DNA of 64,000 nt from an uncultured Campylobacterota bacterium (GTDB lineage Bacteria > Campylobacterota > Campylobacteria > Campylobacterales > Sulfurovaceae), in assembly GCA_937141405.1 (NCBI GenBank), contig CAKZQQ010000006.1:310001-374000 (forward strand). Direction: 5' to 3'. The notes beneath the pieces are model-generated. The model searched no databases and was not told the DNA's origin. It worked only from the letters and a program-made list of their open reading frames with translations. Below are positions 36,927 to 45,787 of the stretch, piece after piece (positions within the stretch are counted from its first letter, which is position 1; every line of letters begins with the position of its first letter). The translations under genes were made by a program, and so were the position numbers.

Positions 36927-38345
36927 CTAAATCTCTTCAAGCTCTTTGAGCGTAGCGATAAGAGCGCCGAGTTTATTGTTTACTTCCAAGTATTCAAGTT
37001 CGGGTTTTGAATCAGCTACTACACCGGCTCCTGCTTGGAGCGTTATCTTATCTTTTTGAATCAGAGAGGTTCGGATGGTAATGGCTGAATCCATATTGCC
37101 GTTAAATGCAAAATAGCCCACACTCCCACTATAGAAGCCTCGTTTGAGTTTCTCAAATTTTGCAATGAGTTCCATCGCTTTTATCTTTGGTGCACCGGTC
37201 ATTGTGCCTGCTGTAAAAGTGGCGGCAAAGAGGTCAAACATATCTTTATCCTCAGCAAGGGTTGCTTCGATATCCGTTACCATATGCATCACATGGCTAT
37301 AACGCTCCACACGCATCATTTCGGTCACTTTGACACTCCCGATCTTTGCGACTCTGCCGACATCATTTCTTCCAAGGTCGATAAGCATAAGATGTTCAGC
37401 ACACTCTTTTGGATCATTAATCATTTCGATCTCAAGCTCTTTATCGCGCGCGCTTGTATCGCCTCTTTTTCTTGTGCCTGCTATTGGGCGAAGCAGCATC
37501 TCATCATCAGTGAGTCTCACCATAACCTCAGGAGATGAACCGCATATCGCAAATGTCTCATACTCTAACAAAAAGAGATAGGGTGAAGGATTTTTAGAGC
37601 GAAGCAGTCTGTAAAAACTAAGAGGGTCGATCTCGCCCTTTTGCGTATAGCGGTTAGAGATAAGTATCTGAAATATATCCCCGGCTTTTATATGCTCTTT
37701 AGAGTCTTCAATAATCTGCTTAAATGCCTCTTTGTCTATATGGAGCGAGCCGCTATCTTGGAGTTTTGGACGCTTCAAAGCGAGTGGCGAATGGGGTTTG
37801 AGCAGAAGCTCTTTTATGGAGGCAACAGCTTGCGTCATGCTTGTATCATTTTGGATAATCGTTAGCATCGAATTTTTATGTGAATATCCGATGATTATCT
37901 TTGGGCGAATAAGATCAAGATCGGGCGTTTCTAGATCATCTTGCAAGTTATCCATAGAGGGGTAGAGTGTCGGCTCAAATACCTTTACGAGGTCATAACC
38001 TATGAAACCGATAAAGCCATCTGTGAAGCTAAATCCTGCTTTTTGCGCTCTTTTTTCATACTCTTTTTTATCAATCTTTGCGTAGTACTCTTTCATAAAG
38101 TCAAAAGGATTTTTGGCTATAGAAGACTCTGTGCCATTTTCATCGATATAGGTACTCTCGTTGTTTTTATGGATGATCCTCTCTTTAGCACCTATGGCGA
38201 TGAAGCTAAAATTACCTTCATTTGTATTGACTACACTCTCAAAGAGCATGGTAATCTCATCATCGAAAAGTGTCTTGAGCTCCCCGTAAAGTGCTACGGG
38301 AGTGAGTTGATCGAAGAGTATAGAGGAGATATCAGACATTATCAA
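36927..38345 (-). CDS. trpE: Anthranilate synthase component I
   Basis: 472 residues of the chorismate-binding family. 'LRPIAGTRKRGD' has Ala (PIAGT) where aminodeoxychorismate synthase PabB has a catalytic Lys (PIKGT), so I call TrpE rather than PabB. Other signatures: 'LISNRYTQKGEIDPLSFYRLLRS', 'LMLIDLGRNDVGRVAKIGSV', 'FAATFTAGTMTGAPKIKAMELI', 'AGAGVVADSKPELEYLEVNNK'. It converts chorismate to anthranilate with a glutamine amidotransferase (TrpG), which is not in the window. Overlaps the SPOR protein gene by four bases; no leader peptide or attenuator was seen upstream. Confidence 0.93.
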   Translation of the reverse strand: MIMSDISSILFDQLTPVALYGELKTLFDDEITMLFESVVNTNEGNFSFIAIGAKERIIHKNNESTYIDENGTESSIAKNPFDFMKEYYAKIDKKEYEKRAQKAGFSFTDGFIGFIGYDLVKVFEPTLYPSMDNLQDDLETPDLDLIRPKIIIGYSHKNSMLTIIQNDTSMTQAVASIKELLLKPHSPLALKRPKLQDSGSLHIDKEAFKQIIEDSKEHIKAGDIFQILISNRYTQKGEIDPLSFYRLLRSKNPSPYLFLLEYETFAICGSSPEVMVRLTDDEMLLRPIAGTRKRGDTSARDKELEIEMINDPKECAEHLMLIDLGRNDVGRVAKIGSVKVTEMMRVERYSHVMHMVTDIEATLAEDKDMFDLFAATFTAGTMTGAPKIKAMELIAKFEKLKRGFYSGSVGYFAFNGNMDSAITIRTSLIQKDKITLQAGAGVVADSKPELEYLEVNNKLGALIATLKELEEI

Positions 38346-39046
38346 TATTGGACTAAAAATGCATTTTTATTGATGCGATCTTTGATTCGAATCAGTGCAT
38401 TAGATGCCTCTTCTCTATTTTTATATGGTCCTATAAGTAGTTTGGTTCTATCATTGACTTTTCTTGTCTCATAGCTATAACCGCTTTTTTTGATGATATC
38501 CAAAAAAGTCTTATTTGGCTGTGCTTTATAAGCACCGACTTGGACATAGTATGTTCCCTCTGTGGCTGTTTGTTTTGGTGTTTGTGTTACTTTTGTCTCA
38601 ACTTTTGCAGGAGTTTGTACTGCCGGTGTAACTGCCGGGGTTGTCTCTTCTTTTGTAGCAGGTTTTTTTGGTTGCGTAGTTGTTTCTGTTTTAGTATCTG
38701 TTTTTTCTTCTGCTTTTGGAGTGACGGCAGCTTTTACATCTTGTTTGATCTCTGTTTTGTTTGACTCTTCATCTATGAGTGTTGATAGGGGCTCAGACTT
38801 GACTGCTTCCGTTGTTGTATTGCTCTCTTTTTCAAGTTTAAGCTCAGGGTCTATCGTTTTATTATATGTCTGCTCAAATGCAAGATCATCACTTTTTGGC
38901 TCCTTGAGTATGATTTTAGTAAGGAGCATGGCTACGATTAGTATGATAATAATCAAAGCGACTATCGTTAAGATATTTTTCAGTCCGTTACTGCCTTTTG
39001 ATTCTTCATCTTCTAAAATCAAATCATCTAAATCGTTATCTCTCAT
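38342..39046 (-). CDS. SPOR-domain membrane protein
   Basis: 234 residues: an acidic cytoplasmic N-terminus, one transmembrane helix (ILTIVALIIIILIVAMLL), a long Thr/Lys/Glu/Pro-rich linker (low complexity) and a C-terminal SPOR domain 'GTYYVQVGAYKAQPNKTFLDIIKKSGYSYETRKVNDRTKLLIGPYKNREEA'. Architecture resembles FtsN/DedD-like division proteins. It precedes trpE and aroE and follows DUF1882/glyA on the same strand, the arrangement I recall for C. jejuni Cj0402-Cj0405. Confidence 0.87.
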   Translation of the reverse strand: MRDNDLDDLILEDEESKGSNGLKNILTIVALIIIILIVAMLLTKIILKEPKSDDLAFEQTYNKTIDPELKLEKESNTTTEAVKSEPLSTLIDEESNKTEIKQDVKAAVTPKAEEKTDTKTETTTQPKKPATKEETTPAVTPAVQTPAKVETKVTQTPKQTATEGTYYVQVGAYKAQPNKTFLDIIKKSGYSYETRKVNDRTKLLIGPYKNREEASNALIRIKDRINKNAFLVQY

Positions 39047-39130
39047 AATGCAATCTCCAAAAATATTGTGTTCTTTTGTTGGATTATACCATTATTTCAT
39101 TTTTATCTACTTGTTGCAGGAGGCTTTGGA

Positions 39131-39634
39131 CTAATACTTTTTATAAGGCAATGTTGCTATATTGTACTGTTCCGGTAGGTTTTTGTTTGGGAGCGTTCTC
39201 CAATCACTTGGTAATTTTATGCAAAGTAGATCAGATATCTCTTGTAGTTTTTTGCTTGCATCTTCTAGACTAAGGGACTCTGTTTTTATATATATCTGTA
39301 TATGTCTATCGCTTTTACCCTCATAGGCTTCGTAGTCTTTTATGCCTATAGAACCAAAGAGCTGTTTTGCCGTGTAGTAAAACTTTGTTGCCTCATCGCC
39401 TTTGTACTCTATGAGTAACAGCGTTGTACGGCCATTTTTATCTAAAAGTGAAAGAGCCACAGTGGACTCTTTTTTGAGGTGTTGTTTCAAAAGAGTATCG
39501 TTGATAGGCTCGTCGATCTTCTCAAATTTGGCATAAAAGGTGCGATTTTCAAATTGAATCTTATCTACAACATAGCCTCGCTTGATATAGTAGTGATCGG
39601 TATTAAACCCAAGCTTTTTGATATTTTCGATCAA
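39131..39634 (-). CDS. DUF1882-family protein
   Basis: 167 residues from a TTG seven bases after the glyA stop. 'LGFNTDHYYIKRGYVVDKIQFENRTFYAKFEKID' is the DUF1882 hallmark, a family confined to Campylobacterota. The start codon is uncertain because no ribosome-binding site is obvious; it is likely coupled to glyA translation. No signal or membrane segment. Function unknown; its fixed position after glyA-lysS-fur across the class hints at a housekeeping role. Confidence 0.82.
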   Translation of the reverse strand: MIENIKKLGFNTDHYYIKRGYVVDKIQFENRTFYAKFEKIDEPINDTLLKQHLKKESTVALSLLDKNGRTTLLLIEYKGDEATKFYYTAKQLFGSIGIKDYEAYEGKSDRHIQIYIKTESLSLEDASKKLQEISDLLCIKLPSDWRTLPNKNLPEQYNIATLPYKKY

Positions 39635-39641
39635 GCTTGGC

Positions 39642-40892
39642 TCAATATATAGGTTTATCGTAGATTACAAATCTGTTTGCAAGCTCTTTGACTTCCTCTT
39701 TTATCTTTGCATGGAGTGCACTATCTTCGATATTATCAAGCACATCTGCGATTTTTCCGGCGATAAATTCAAATTCAGCCTCTTTCATTCCTCTGCTTGT
39801 AAGTGCAGGTGAGCCTATGCGTATTCCCGAGGTTACAAAAGGACTTCTTGTTTCACCCGGAACTGTGTTTTTGTTAACCGTGATACCTGCATTTCCAAGT
39901 GCAGCATCGGCATCTTTTCCAGAGAATGATTTATCAAGGAATGAGACAAGTATTAAGTGGTTATCGGTTCCGCCTGAGACTATATCATAGCCTCGCTCAC
40001 TAAGAACACGTGCGAGCACTTTTGCATTTGCTTTTACCTGTTTGGCATATGTTTTCCATTCATCACTGAGATTGTGTTTAAAACCGACAGCCTTGCCTGC
40101 TATCACATGAACTAATGGACCGCCTTGAATGCCTGGGAAGATTGCTGAGTTGATTTTTTTAGCTATATCCTCATCGTTTGTAAGGATCATACCGCCTCGT
40201 GGACCGGCTAAAGTTTTATGCGTTGTTGTAGTCACAATATCTGCATATGGAAATGGGCTCGGATGCTCGCCTGCTACGATAAGACCTGCGATGTGAGCAA
40301 CATCTGCAAAGAGAAGTGCATTGACACTGTCGGCTATCTCTTTAAATCGTTTAAAGTCTATCTCTCTCGCATAAGCACTTGCCCCGCAAACGATGATTTT
40401 CGGTTGGACAATTTGCGCAATCTCGGCTACTTTGTCGTAGTTGATTCTTCCATCAAGTTCAACGCCGTAAAAGAAACTATGATAATTTTTTCCTGAGAAA
40501 TTTACTTTGCTTCCGTGTGTGAGGTGACCACCATGGCTTAGATCCATCCCTAAAATTTTGTCTCCGGCTTTGAGTAGAGCAGCATAAACAGCGCCGTTTG
40601 CTTGGCTTCCTGAGTGAGGCTGTACATTTGCAAATTTACAATCAAAAAGTTTACAAGCTCTATCGATTGCGAGTTGCTCAACTACATCAGCATATTCACA
40701 ACCGCCATAATATCGTTTATACGGGTACCCTTCGGCATATTTATTTGTAAAGACGCTTCCCATCGCCTCCATAACAGCAGGGAGCGTGAAGTTCTCGCTC
40801 GCAATCATCTCAAGATGCTCTGTCTGTCTTTCAAGTTCGCTCTCTATCGCTTGAAAAACCTCGGGGTCAAATTTTTCTATCGCATAACTCAT
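39642..40892 (-). CDS. glyA: Serine hydroxymethyltransferase
   Basis: 416 residues. '[32 protein letters not shown]', '[16 protein letters not shown]', '[11 protein letters not shown]', the PLP-lysine motif '[15 protein letters not shown]' and 'FPGIQGGPL' are all present. PLP-dependent interconversion of serine and glycine, supplying methylene-tetrahydrofolate to the folate pathway (folP at 12857). Follows lysS by 12 bases. Confidence 0.97.
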   Translation of the reverse strand: MSYAIEKFDPEVFQAIESELERQTEHLEMIASENFTLPAVMEAMGSVFTNKYAEGYPYKRYYGGCEYADVVEQLAIDRACKLFDCKFANVQPHSGSQANGAVYAALLKAGDKILGMDLSHGGHLTHGSKVNFSGKNYHSFFYGVELDGRINYDKVAEIAQIVQPKIIVCGASAYAREIDFKRFKEIADSVNALLFADVAHIAGLIVAGEHPSPFPYADIVTTTTHKTLAGPRGGMILTNDEDIAKKINSAIFPGIQGGPLVHVIAGKAVGFKHNLSDEWKTYAKQVKANAKVLARVLSERGYDIVSGGTDNHLILVSFLDKSFSGKDADAALGNAGITVNKNTVPGETRSPFVTSGIRIGSPALTSRGMKEAEFEFIAGKIADVLDNIEDSALHAKIKEEVKELANRFVIYDKPIY

Positions 40893-40904
40893 CTATCAAT
40901 CCTT

Positions 40905-42536
40905 TTATTTTTTTAATCTCTCTTTGCATGCATTGGCATCTATGCAAAACATATCTTTTCCATTTTTACCGAGCTTGAGCTCCCCTGCAACATCATTCCC
41001 ACATTTTTTGCATTGTGCTTTTGTTTCAAGTTGCACCTCTTTTTGTGGAGCTTCCGGTCTCATAGCAGGAAAGAGCAATACATCTCTGATGGAGTGCTCA
41101 TTACTGAGCATCATCACAAGCCTATCTATTCCTATGCCCTCGCCGGCAGTTGGTGGCATACCGTAACTTAGCGCCTTGACATAATCCAAATCCATATGCA
41201 TCGCTTCATCATCACCGCTTACCTCTTTGGCTTCAACTTGTGCTTTAAATCGCTCATACTGGTCAATCGGGTCATTGAGTTCACTAAAACCGTTTGCTAT
41301 CTCTTTGCCTGCAATAAAAAGCTCAAATCTCTCTGCGATATCGGGGTTGGCATCATTTCGTCTTGCAAGTGGTGAGATGTCGATAGGAAAATCAGTCACA
41401 AAAGTAGGGTTGATGAGTTTTGCCTCAACAAATTCATCAAAAAGTTCAGCTTGGAGATACCCAAGTGAGAGATTGGCATCTACTTTGAGCCCATTTTCTC
41501 CTAAATACTCTATAATCTTTGCTCTGTCATCCACAATGTCGCTTGGAACCCCGCCAATTTCTTGCAACGCATCAAGATACGCAATCTTTTTAAAAGGTGT
41601 TGCAAAGTCAATTTCCAGCTCTCCGTATGGAAGTTTAGTAGGGAGATTAAGTTCCTCAAAAAGGTAAGCAAACATACCTTCACTCAATTCCATAAGATCC
41701 ATATAGTTGTGATATGCCCAGTAAAACTCTAGCATTGTAAACTCAGGATTGTGTGTATGATCCATCCCCTCGTTTCTAAAGTTTCTGTTGATCTCAAAGA
41801 CAGCCTCCATGCCACCGACTACCAATCTCTTGAGGTAAAGTTCCGGTGCAATTCTAAGATACCTCGCGACATCCAGTGCATTGTGATGTGTGATAAACGG
41901 TCTTGCATTTGCGCCACCGGGGATCGGATGAAGCATCGGTGTTTCGACCTCTAAAAATGCTTTTGCTTCAAAAAATCTACGCACGAGTGAGACGATCTTA
42001 CTTCTGAGTAAAAAGGTATCTTTTACCTCAGGATTCATGATCATATCAAGATAACGCTGTCTATATCGGAGCTCTTGATCTTGCAATCCGTGAAATTTTT
42101 CAGGCAATGGAAATAGAGTTTTAGTCACTATTTCAAAAGAGCTACAGTGCAGCGTTAGCTCACCTGTTTGCGTGATAAATGGAAAACCTGTAGCGACGAC
42201 GATATCACCGACCTCGATAAGTTTTTTGATGCCGTTATAATATCCCTCGGGCAGATCATCTCTCGAGTAGTAGAGTTGCACCATACCATCACCGTCTTGT
42301 ATCTTTGCGAAAGCAGCTTTCCCCATGATGCGAAGAAGCTTGATGCGCCCCCTTAGAGTGCATTGCGCTTTTTCATCTCGTTGATTCTCTGCATCTTTGA
42401 CATAGTCAAACTGCACTTTAAATCGATCAGAACTTATAGCCTCTTTTTTGCTATTTGTGTAGGGGTTGATGCCTAGTTTTTTAAGCTCTTCGGATTTCTT
42501 TATTCGCTCTTGAATATAGGTATTCTCAAATATCAA
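40905..42536 (-). CDS. lysS: Class II lysyl-tRNA synthetase
   Basis: 543 residues: N-terminal anticodon-binding OB fold ([29 protein letters not shown]), class II motif 2 '[23 protein letters not shown]' and motif 3 'GIGIDRLVM'. It carries a C-terminal extension of about 40 residues with two CxxC pairs (CKKCGN... CIDANAC), a zinc-ribbon-like tail found in Campylobacterota LysS. Overlaps fur by four bases. Confidence 0.96.
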   Translation of the reverse strand: MIFENTYIQERIKKSEELKKLGINPYTNSKKEAISSDRFKVQFDYVKDAENQRDEKAQCTLRGRIKLLRIMGKAAFAKIQDGDGMVQLYYSRDDLPEGYYNGIKKLIEVGDIVVATGFPFITQTGELTLHCSSFEIVTKTLFPLPEKFHGLQDQELRYRQRYLDMIMNPEVKDTFLLRSKIVSLVRRFFEAKAFLEVETPMLHPIPGGANARPFITHHNALDVARYLRIAPELYLKRLVVGGMEAVFEINRNFRNEGMDHTHNPEFTMLEFYWAYHNYMDLMELSEGMFAYLFEELNLPTKLPYGELEIDFATPFKKIAYLDALQEIGGVPSDIVDDRAKIIEYLGENGLKVDANLSLGYLQAELFDEFVEAKLINPTFVTDFPIDISPLARRNDANPDIAERFELFIAGKEIANGFSELNDPIDQYERFKAQVEAKEVSGDDEAMHMDLDYVKALSYGMPPTAGEGIGIDRLVMMLSNEHSIRDVLLFPAMRPEAPQKEVQLETKAQCKKCGNDVAGELKLGKNGKDMFCIDANACKERLKK

Positions 42537-42991
42537 TTTTTACCTCTCTTTTTTTGACAAGTCTCACAAATGCCTATAAGTTTCATGTGATGATCTTTGA
42601 GTGTAAAGTTAAGCTTTTTTGCTATTTCATTTTGTCGCTTTTCGATCGTTTCATCGTAAAATTCTTTGATAAGACCACACTCTGAGCAGACAATATGATC
42701 GTGGTGTTTTGTAAGTCCAAATTCATATTTTTTTCCTTGGGCATCAAAAGAAAGCGATGTTACCATGCCCGATTCTTCAAGCAGGGTAAGTGTTCTATAG
42801 ATTGTTGCTATGCCTATCTTCATATCTTCATGACCCTTTTTGAGTGCCTCATTGATCTCTTCAGGAGTAAAATGTCCCTTGTTGTTGTAGATAAAAGAGA
42901 CGATTGCTTCTCTCTGTTTCGTGTATTTAAGTCCATTAGTTTTAAGTGTCTGTTTAAATTTTTCTAAAATTTTGTCAAAATTTTCAATCAT
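42533..42991 (-). CDS. fur: Ferric uptake regulator Fur
   Basis: 152 residues. N-terminal winged helix ([15 protein letters not shown]... TPEEINEAL... [15 protein letters not shown]), then the metal site '[16 protein letters not shown]' and a second CxxC (CETC) forming the structural zinc site. Fe2+-loaded Fur represses iron uptake genes at Fur boxes; in Campylobacterota apo-Fur also regulates. A Fur-box-like sequence lies at 45016 in the gatC/ftrB intergenic region. Overlaps cvpA and lysS by four bases each. Confidence 0.93.
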   Translation of the reverse strand: MIENFDKILEKFKQTLKTNGLKYTKQREAIVSFIYNNKGHFTPEEINEALKKGHEDMKIGIATIYRTLTLLEESGMVTSLSFDAQGKKYEFGLTKHHDHIVCSECGLIKEFYDETIEKRQNEIAKKLNFTLKDHHMKLIGICETCQKKRGKN

Positions 42992-43548
42992 TGTTCACCT
43001 GCTTTCTGATCCATTGTTTTGTTGGCATCAATACTTGGGATATTTTCAAAATCTATGTTTTTAAGATCAATATTGATCAGATAAGAACCCGTTTTTAACA
43101 AGGGTTCATAGAGGATACTCTTTTGTATTTTTGGGATAAAATTACTTTTTACCATCTCGATATTTGACAGTGCTGCCGTGATAAGAGCAAAGATGATAAA
43201 ATATTTTCCGCCTCCGGTAATAAAGCCAAGTATATTATTTAAAAAACCAAGGCCACTCATATTGATAAGTTTTGAAAAAGCACTGCCTACAGCTATTGCT
43301 CCCCACCAGAAGAGGGCTAAGATTGCCATAAATGCTATAAGTTTTAAGATTGCATCATTTTCAAAAGAGTATATGTTGTTATTGATAAAATCAGCAACGA
43401 CGAGATTGAATCTGGAGCCTAAAAAAACTCCAAGTACAAGACCAAGCAGACCGATAATCTCATTTACAAAACCCCTCAAAAGACCCTTGAGCCCTAAGAT
43501 GAGTACAATTGAGCCGATGATGATATCAAAATAATGTATGCCATTCAT
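42988..43548 (-). CDS. CvpA-family membrane protein
   Basis: 186 residues with four hydrophobic segments. 'FDIIIGSIVLILGLKGLLRGFVNEIIGLLGLVLGVFLGSR' is the CvpA signature; the C-terminal third is soluble and periplasmic or cytoplasmic. CvpA proteins affect envelope integrity and colicin V production in E. coli, mechanism unresolved. Overlaps fur by four bases. A hairpin at 43580-43601 separates it from pilT upstream. Confidence 0.88.
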   Translation of the reverse strand: MNGIHYFDIIIGSIVLILGLKGLLRGFVNEIIGLLGLVLGVFLGSRFNLVVADFINNNIYSFENDAILKLIAFMAILALFWWGAIAVGSAFSKLINMSGLGFLNNILGFITGGGKYFIIFALITAALSNIEMVKSNFIPKIQKSILYEPLLKTGSYLINIDLKNIDFENIPSIDANKTMDQKAGEQ

Positions 43549-43579
43549 AAAAAATATCTACCTTAAAAATAATGGCTTA

Positions 43580-43601
43580 TTTTACCCACTGATGAGTAAA
43601 A
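43580..43601 (-). terminator. Hairpin between pilT and cvpA
   Basis: TTTTACTCA pairs with TGGGTAAAA (one G-T) around a TCAG loop on the minus strand, seven bases after the pilT stop, followed by an A/T-rich run. It could end or attenuate the gatC-pilT transcript before cvpA-fur-lysS. Confidence 0.4.
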
Positions 43602-43607
43602 AGCATC

Positions 43608-44681
43608 TTAGTATGGTCTTGGCATTAGTTTAGCTAGTTCATCAGGCGCATTGGCATATTGGAAAGCATTTTCTTTTGAGATAGCACCTTGCTTGACGAG
43701 ATTGAAAAGAACTTGCGTTTGTGTCTGCATGCCCGTGCCTTCTTGACCCAGCTGCATTTGCGAATAGACTTGATGCACTTTATCTTCCCTGATAAGGTTA
43801 GCTATCGCGTGATTCATAACCAATATCTCTGAAGCAGCAATCCTTCCTTTATTGATTTTTGGGATAAGTGTTTGTGAAATGATAGAGACTAGAGAAGTTG
43901 AGAGCATAGCTCGAATCTGTGGCTGTTCATCGCCTGTGAAAACATCAAGAATCCTGTTGATTGTTCTTGCAGAAGAGCTTGTATGGAGTGTTCCAAAAAC
44001 CAAGTGTCCGGTCTCTGCGGCTGTCAGCGCAGCTTCGATAGTCTCTTTATCCCGCATCTCCCCGATAAGTATGACATCGGGGTCTTGTCTGAGCGCGTAT
44101 TTGAGTGCCGTGGCAAATGTTCGCGTATCTTTTTCTACTTCTCTACACGAGAAGACGGATTTTTTATTTCTATGGATAAACTCCACTGGATCCTCAATGG
44201 TGATGATATGTTTTTTTTGAGTTAAATTGATCTCATTGAGCATCGCGGCAAGTGTTGTTGATTTCCCTGAGCCCGTAGGTCCCGTTACAAGGATAAGACC
44301 TTTTTCTCTTTGCATCAATTTTTTATAGAGTTGTGGTGCACCTAGCTCATCTAGGGATGGAACATCAAAAGGGATCGTTCTAAATGCTGCCGCAACATCG
44401 CCGAGTGTTCTATAGAAGTTCGCTCTAAATCTCCCAATACCCTCAAGCTCTATCGAAAAGTCAAGCTCATTGAACTCTTCAAACTGGTGTTTTTGTTTCT
44501 CTTTAAGTAAAGAGTATGCCATCTCTTCGATATCTTTCCCTGTCAACTTTGGTAGATTAACCGGCTTCAAAATCCCATCAAGTCTGATAAGAGGTTCACA
44601 ATTTGCAACAAGGTGAAGGTCTGATGCCCCATATGTGGTAACACTTTTTAGTAATTTTTTGATATTAAATTCATTTTCCAT
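43608..44681 (-). CDS. pilT: Type IV pilus retraction ATPase PilT-like
   Basis: 357 residues. PilT/VirB11 secretion-ATPase motifs: Walker A 'GPTGSGKSTT', Asp box 'ITIEDPVEFIH', Walker B 'LIGEMRDKETI', His box 'GHLVFGTLHTSSS', and the PilT-specific C-terminal stretch near 'AIANLIREDKVHQVYSQM'. It drives pilus retraction by ATP hydrolysis. No other pilus genes are in the window. Preceded by gatC on the same strand. Confidence 0.9.
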   Translation of the reverse strand: MENEFNIKKLLKSVTTYGASDLHLVANCEPLIRLDGILKPVNLPKLTGKDIEEMAYSLLKEKQKHQFEEFNELDFSIELEGIGRFRANFYRTLGDVAAAFRTIPFDVPSLDELGAPQLYKKLMQREKGLILVTGPTGSGKSTTLAAMLNEINLTQKKHIITIEDPVEFIHRNKKSVFSCREVEKDTRTFATALKYALRQDPDVILIGEMRDKETIEAALTAAETGHLVFGTLHTSSSARTINRILDVFTGDEQPQIRAMLSTSLVSIISQTLIPKINKGRIAASEILVMNHAIANLIREDKVHQVYSQMQLGQEGTGMQTQTQVLFNLVKQGAISKENAFQYANAPDELAKLMPRPY

Positions 44682-44695
44682 TCTGGCTCCTTGGT

Positions 44696-44986
44696 TTATT
44701 CGATTATAGCCGGAACTATAAAAAAGTTATCTTCGCTTTGTGGCGCATGTTTGAGTATATCTTGTGAACTTTTTTGATCCTTTTGTATGGTATCTTCCCT
44801 CATCGGTGTGCCTCCGTCAAGTGTTGAGAAAGAAGCATCAAGATTTGAAGTGTCAAGTTCACCTAGATTTTCTACATATTTGACGATCTCATTTAGCTGT
44901 CCGAGAATCTCCTCTTTTCTTGAGTCATCAACCTTTAAGTGAGACAATTTTTCTAGCTTTTCTAAAACGGTGTTATCAAAATTCAC
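44696..44986 (-). CDS. gatC: Aspartyl/glutamyl-tRNA(Asn/Gln) amidotransferase subunit C
   Basis: 96 residues, standard for GatC. 'VLEKLEKLSHLKVDDSRKEEILGQLNEIVKYVENLGELDT' and 'GTPMREDTI' are the conserved features; GatC stabilises the GatCAB complex that converts Glu-tRNA(Gln) to Gln-tRNA(Gln). gatA and gatB lie elsewhere. Divergent from the ftrB-like gene across about 100 bases. Confidence 0.92.
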   Translation of the reverse strand: MNFDNTVLEKLEKLSHLKVDDSRKEEILGQLNEIVKYVENLGELDTSNLDASFSTLDGGTPMREDTIQKDQKSSQDILKHAPQSEDNFFIVPAIIE

Positions 44987-45015
44987 AATTTATCCCTATT
45001 TGAACTTAGTTTTTC

Positions 45016-45028
45016 GATTATCATTATA
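45016..45028. promoter_or_regulatory. Possible Fur-box-like sequence
   Basis: GATTATCATTATA; its complement TATAATGATAATC differs at one position from the left 13 bases of the E. coli Fur consensus. It lies between divergent gatC and the Fe-S reductase gene at 45088, about 30 bases upstream of the latter's -10 box. Only half of the classical palindrome is matched. Confidence 0.35.
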
Positions 45029-45057
45029 TATTAAATAGCTTTAAGATATAACTTGAT

Positions 45058-45063
45058 TATAAT
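45058..45063 (+). promoter_or_regulatory. Probable -10 box of the ftrB-like gene
   Basis: TATAAT with a preceding TTGAT-containing stretch, 25 bases before the ATG at 45088 and an AAGGGG ribosome-binding site between them. Confidence 0.5.
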
Positions 45064-45087
45064 AAAGTAAAAATAAGGGGTTTTATA

Positions 45088-45423
45088 ATGTTACAACAGA
45101 TTGATATGGGCTCTGATGAGTTTAAACATGAGCTTGAAAAGACTAAAAAGTTTACTGATAAAGTGTGTAAAACTTTTGGTTTTGTCTACCATCCGAATGA
45201 GGATGTCAATGAGGGTGTCTTGATGGGGCTTGCAAGGCACAAGTTGCTTTATGGAAAGCGATTTTGTCCCTGCTTTATGGTCGTTGAAGAGGACGGAAAA
45301 ATGAAAAGTGCTGATGATAGGATATGTCCATGCAAACCGGCTCTTGAGTTGGAGATACCAAATGAAGGAAAATGCCACTGTGGGATATTTTGCACTCCCG
45401 AATATGTAAAAAATAACAGTTAG
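45088..45423 (+). CDS. Ferredoxin:thioredoxin reductase catalytic-subunit-like protein
   Basis: 111 residues. Three cysteine pairs in the order CPC, CPC, CHC (RFCPCFM, RICPCKP, KCHCGIF) are the signature of the FtrB catalytic subunit, which holds a 4Fe-4S cluster beside a redox disulfide and passes electrons from ferredoxin to thioredoxin. Spacing differs a little from the plant motif (CPC-x16-CPC-x8-CHC): the last gap is longer here. No variable-chain (FtrA) gene is nearby, as usual outside phototrophs. A rhodanese gene follows within ten bases. Confidence 0.88.
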   Translation: MLQQIDMGSDEFKHELEKTKKFTDKVCKTFGFVYHPNEDVNEGVLMGLARHKLLYGKRFCPCFMVVEEDGKMKSADDRICPCKPALELEIPNEGKCHCGIFCTPEYVKNNS

Positions 45424-45433
45424 AGGGAAAGGG

Positions 45434-45778
45434 TTGTACGATAAGAGAGATATAAGCTCAGATGAGTTGGAGGCGATGTTAAAACAGAGAGAGCAGGACG
45501 AGATCGATTTTTTACTCATAGATGTAAGAGAGTCTTTTGAGTATGATGAAGCGTATATTGAGGGGGTTGATCTTCTGAAGCCTACATCGGAGTTTTCAAG
45601 CTGGGCGAGAGATTTTCTAGAGAATGAAAAGGATAAAAAACTGATTTTTACCTGTAGAACTGGCAATAGAAGTGCACAGGTACAACACATCTTAATGCGC
45701 AATGGACATAAAGATTGTGTCAATCATATTGGTGGAATTGTATCTTATCGTGGTAAAATAGTAGCACCAAAGCAATAA
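45434..45778 (+). CDS. Rhodanese-domain protein
   Basis: 114 residues from a TTG with a GGGAAAGGG upstream; no ATG is available near. The single rhodanese domain has 'DEIDFLLIDVRESFEYDEAYIEGVDLLKPTSEF' and active-site loop 'FTCRTGNRSAQV', with the persulfide-forming Cys. Cytoplasmic. Located directly after the FtrB-like gene, which suggests a shared thiol or sulfane-sulfur redox task. The six-residue loop size (CRTGNR) matches sulfurtransferases. Confidence 0.86.
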   Translation: MYDKRDISSDELEAMLKQREQDEIDFLLIDVRESFEYDEAYIEGVDLLKPTSEFSSWARDFLENEKDKKLIFTCRTGNRSAQVQHILMRNGHKDCVNHIGGIVSYRGKIVAPKQ

Positions 45779-45787
45779 GGATGAGAG

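Noticed and set aside
38562-39134. 190-codon plus-strand frame, Ser/Val/Phe rich
   Set aside because: Mirror of the Thr/Lys-rich low-complexity linker of the SPOR protein; not a plausible protein.
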